A stretch of 64,000 bases of DNA from Rhizosphaericola mali. Lineage in GTDB: Bacteria > Bacteroidota > Bacteroidia > Chitinophagales > Chitinophagaceae. The DNA lies in NCBI RefSeq assembly GCF_004337365.2, contig NZ_CP044016.1:3100001-3164000 (forward strand), written 5' to 3'. Shown here in pieces: positions 63,662 through 64,000 of the stretch. The translations under genes were made by a program, and so were the position numbers. How positions within the stretch are numbered: position 1 is the first letter of the stretch; the number at the start of each line of letters is the position of its first letter. The notes beneath the pieces are model-generated. The model did no database searches and was not told where the DNA came from. It was given only the letters and a program-made list of their open reading frames with translations.

Positions 63662-64000
63662 CTATTTATGTTTTTTGAAGTTTTCTGCCTGCTCCAATAC
63701 ATTTTTGTAAACATCATCCTGTGTAATTGGCGGATAACCAAATTGGTGCAACTTGACGATAATATCCATTTTTAATTGGGCTTTGATGTCGTCACGTTCG
63801 CTCCAATCAGGATATTTAGCAGTGTTGTCTACGATAGCTTTTATCTCACGAGCCAATTCCAGCATTTTATCTTTATCGAATTCAAATCCATATTGTTTAC
63901 AGATCATATCCAAAATGTCGTAAAATGCTTTTTCTTCATAGTCAATTCCCAAATCTTCAAACGAAGCCATTTCTTGTCTTAACTTTAGAATCAAATCCAA
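63662..64000 (-). CDS. hsdR: Type I restriction enzyme HsdR, C-terminal part (partial)
   Basis: The last 112 codons of a gene whose start lies beyond the right edge. The sequence has the HsdR C-terminal DUF3387 pattern: RQEMASFEDLGIDYEEKAFYD, NTAKYPDWSERDDIKAQL and KLHQFGYPPITQDDVYKN, then VLEQAENFKKHK at the end. HsdR is the translocase and nuclease subunit of a type I restriction system. A codon read as M at 64000 is a TTG and is not the real start. The stop is 72 bp upstream of the giant helicase gene. Confidence 0.82.
   Translation of the reverse strand: MDLILKLRQEMASFEDLGIDYEEKAFYDILDMICKQYGFEFDKDKMLELAREIKAIVDNTAKYPDWSERDDIKAQLKMDIIVKLHQFGYPPITQDDVYKNVLEQAENFKKHK

Noticed and set aside
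1-64000. CRISPR arrays and rRNA operons
   Set aside because: I saw no regular spacer-repeat array of 20-40 bp units and no rRNA-like stretch. The only regular short arrays are the 11-bp and 12-bp ones listed above.

Overview
This window is chromosomal DNA of a member of the Bacteroidota. The evidence is a SusC/RagA-type receptor with an upstream sensor-regulator, a second TonB-dependent receptor, many signal-peptide lipoproteins, AT-rich spacers with few Shine-Dalgarno sequences, and promoters of the Bacteroidota form (TTTG, 18-22 bp, TAnnTTTG). The gene set would suit the Chitinophagaceae, but that is inference and no rRNA is present to test it.

Layout. 1-5 kb: the 5' part of a susC-like gene (it runs off the left edge) and a one-component Y_Y_Y/LuxR-type sensor-regulator. 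5-9 kb: a tight minus-strand cluster rlmD, rhomboid, rhomboid, pdxH. 9-14.5 kb: housekeeping genes (obg, rnz, metF) with secreted proteins between them. 14.6-18 kb: a three-gene ATP-grasp / alpha-E / transglutaminase operon. 18.3-21.3 kb: a TetR repressor divergent from a GNAT-nitrilase fusion and mazG, with twin palindromic operators between them. 21.3-27.7 kb: a very large NtrY-like histidine kinase, then an SPFH protein, a zinc-ribbon protein and a small HExxH protein. 27.7-33.3 kb: a TonB receptor, a secreted beta-helix lipoprotein and a histidine (inositol-polyphosphate) phosphatase in one operon, preceded by four 11-bp-spaced repeats that look like a Pho box. 33.4-51.9 kb: mostly housekeeping (prfA, yraN, manA, purK, recG, fatty acid desaturase, tRNA-Val, queE, folD, tsaD, ABC permease) plus a nucleotidase / HipA-like kinase / DUF3037 cassette.

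52-64 kb is an accessory region. It begins with two nearly identical tRNA-Pro(TGG) genes 708 bp apart. Downstream are two tyrosine recombinases that share a layout: tRNA 3' end, intrinsic terminator, three repeats with an exact 12-bp period, integrase. The first is followed by an excisionase-like protein and a lipoprotein. The second has only a 20-nt tRNA 3' remnant in front of it. Beyond, on the minus strand, are the end of a type I restriction HsdR subunit and a 1905-residue SF1 helicase fused to a transglutaminase-like N-terminus and a Vsr-like nuclease, which together look like a defence cassette.

The most interesting unexplained items are the two integrase arrays with 12-bp periodicity, the Pho-box-like array before the phosphatase operon, the TetR operators lying inside the repressor's own promoter, and the helicase-nuclease-transglutaminase fusion beside hsdR. 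All product names come from reading the sequence; no database search was run.
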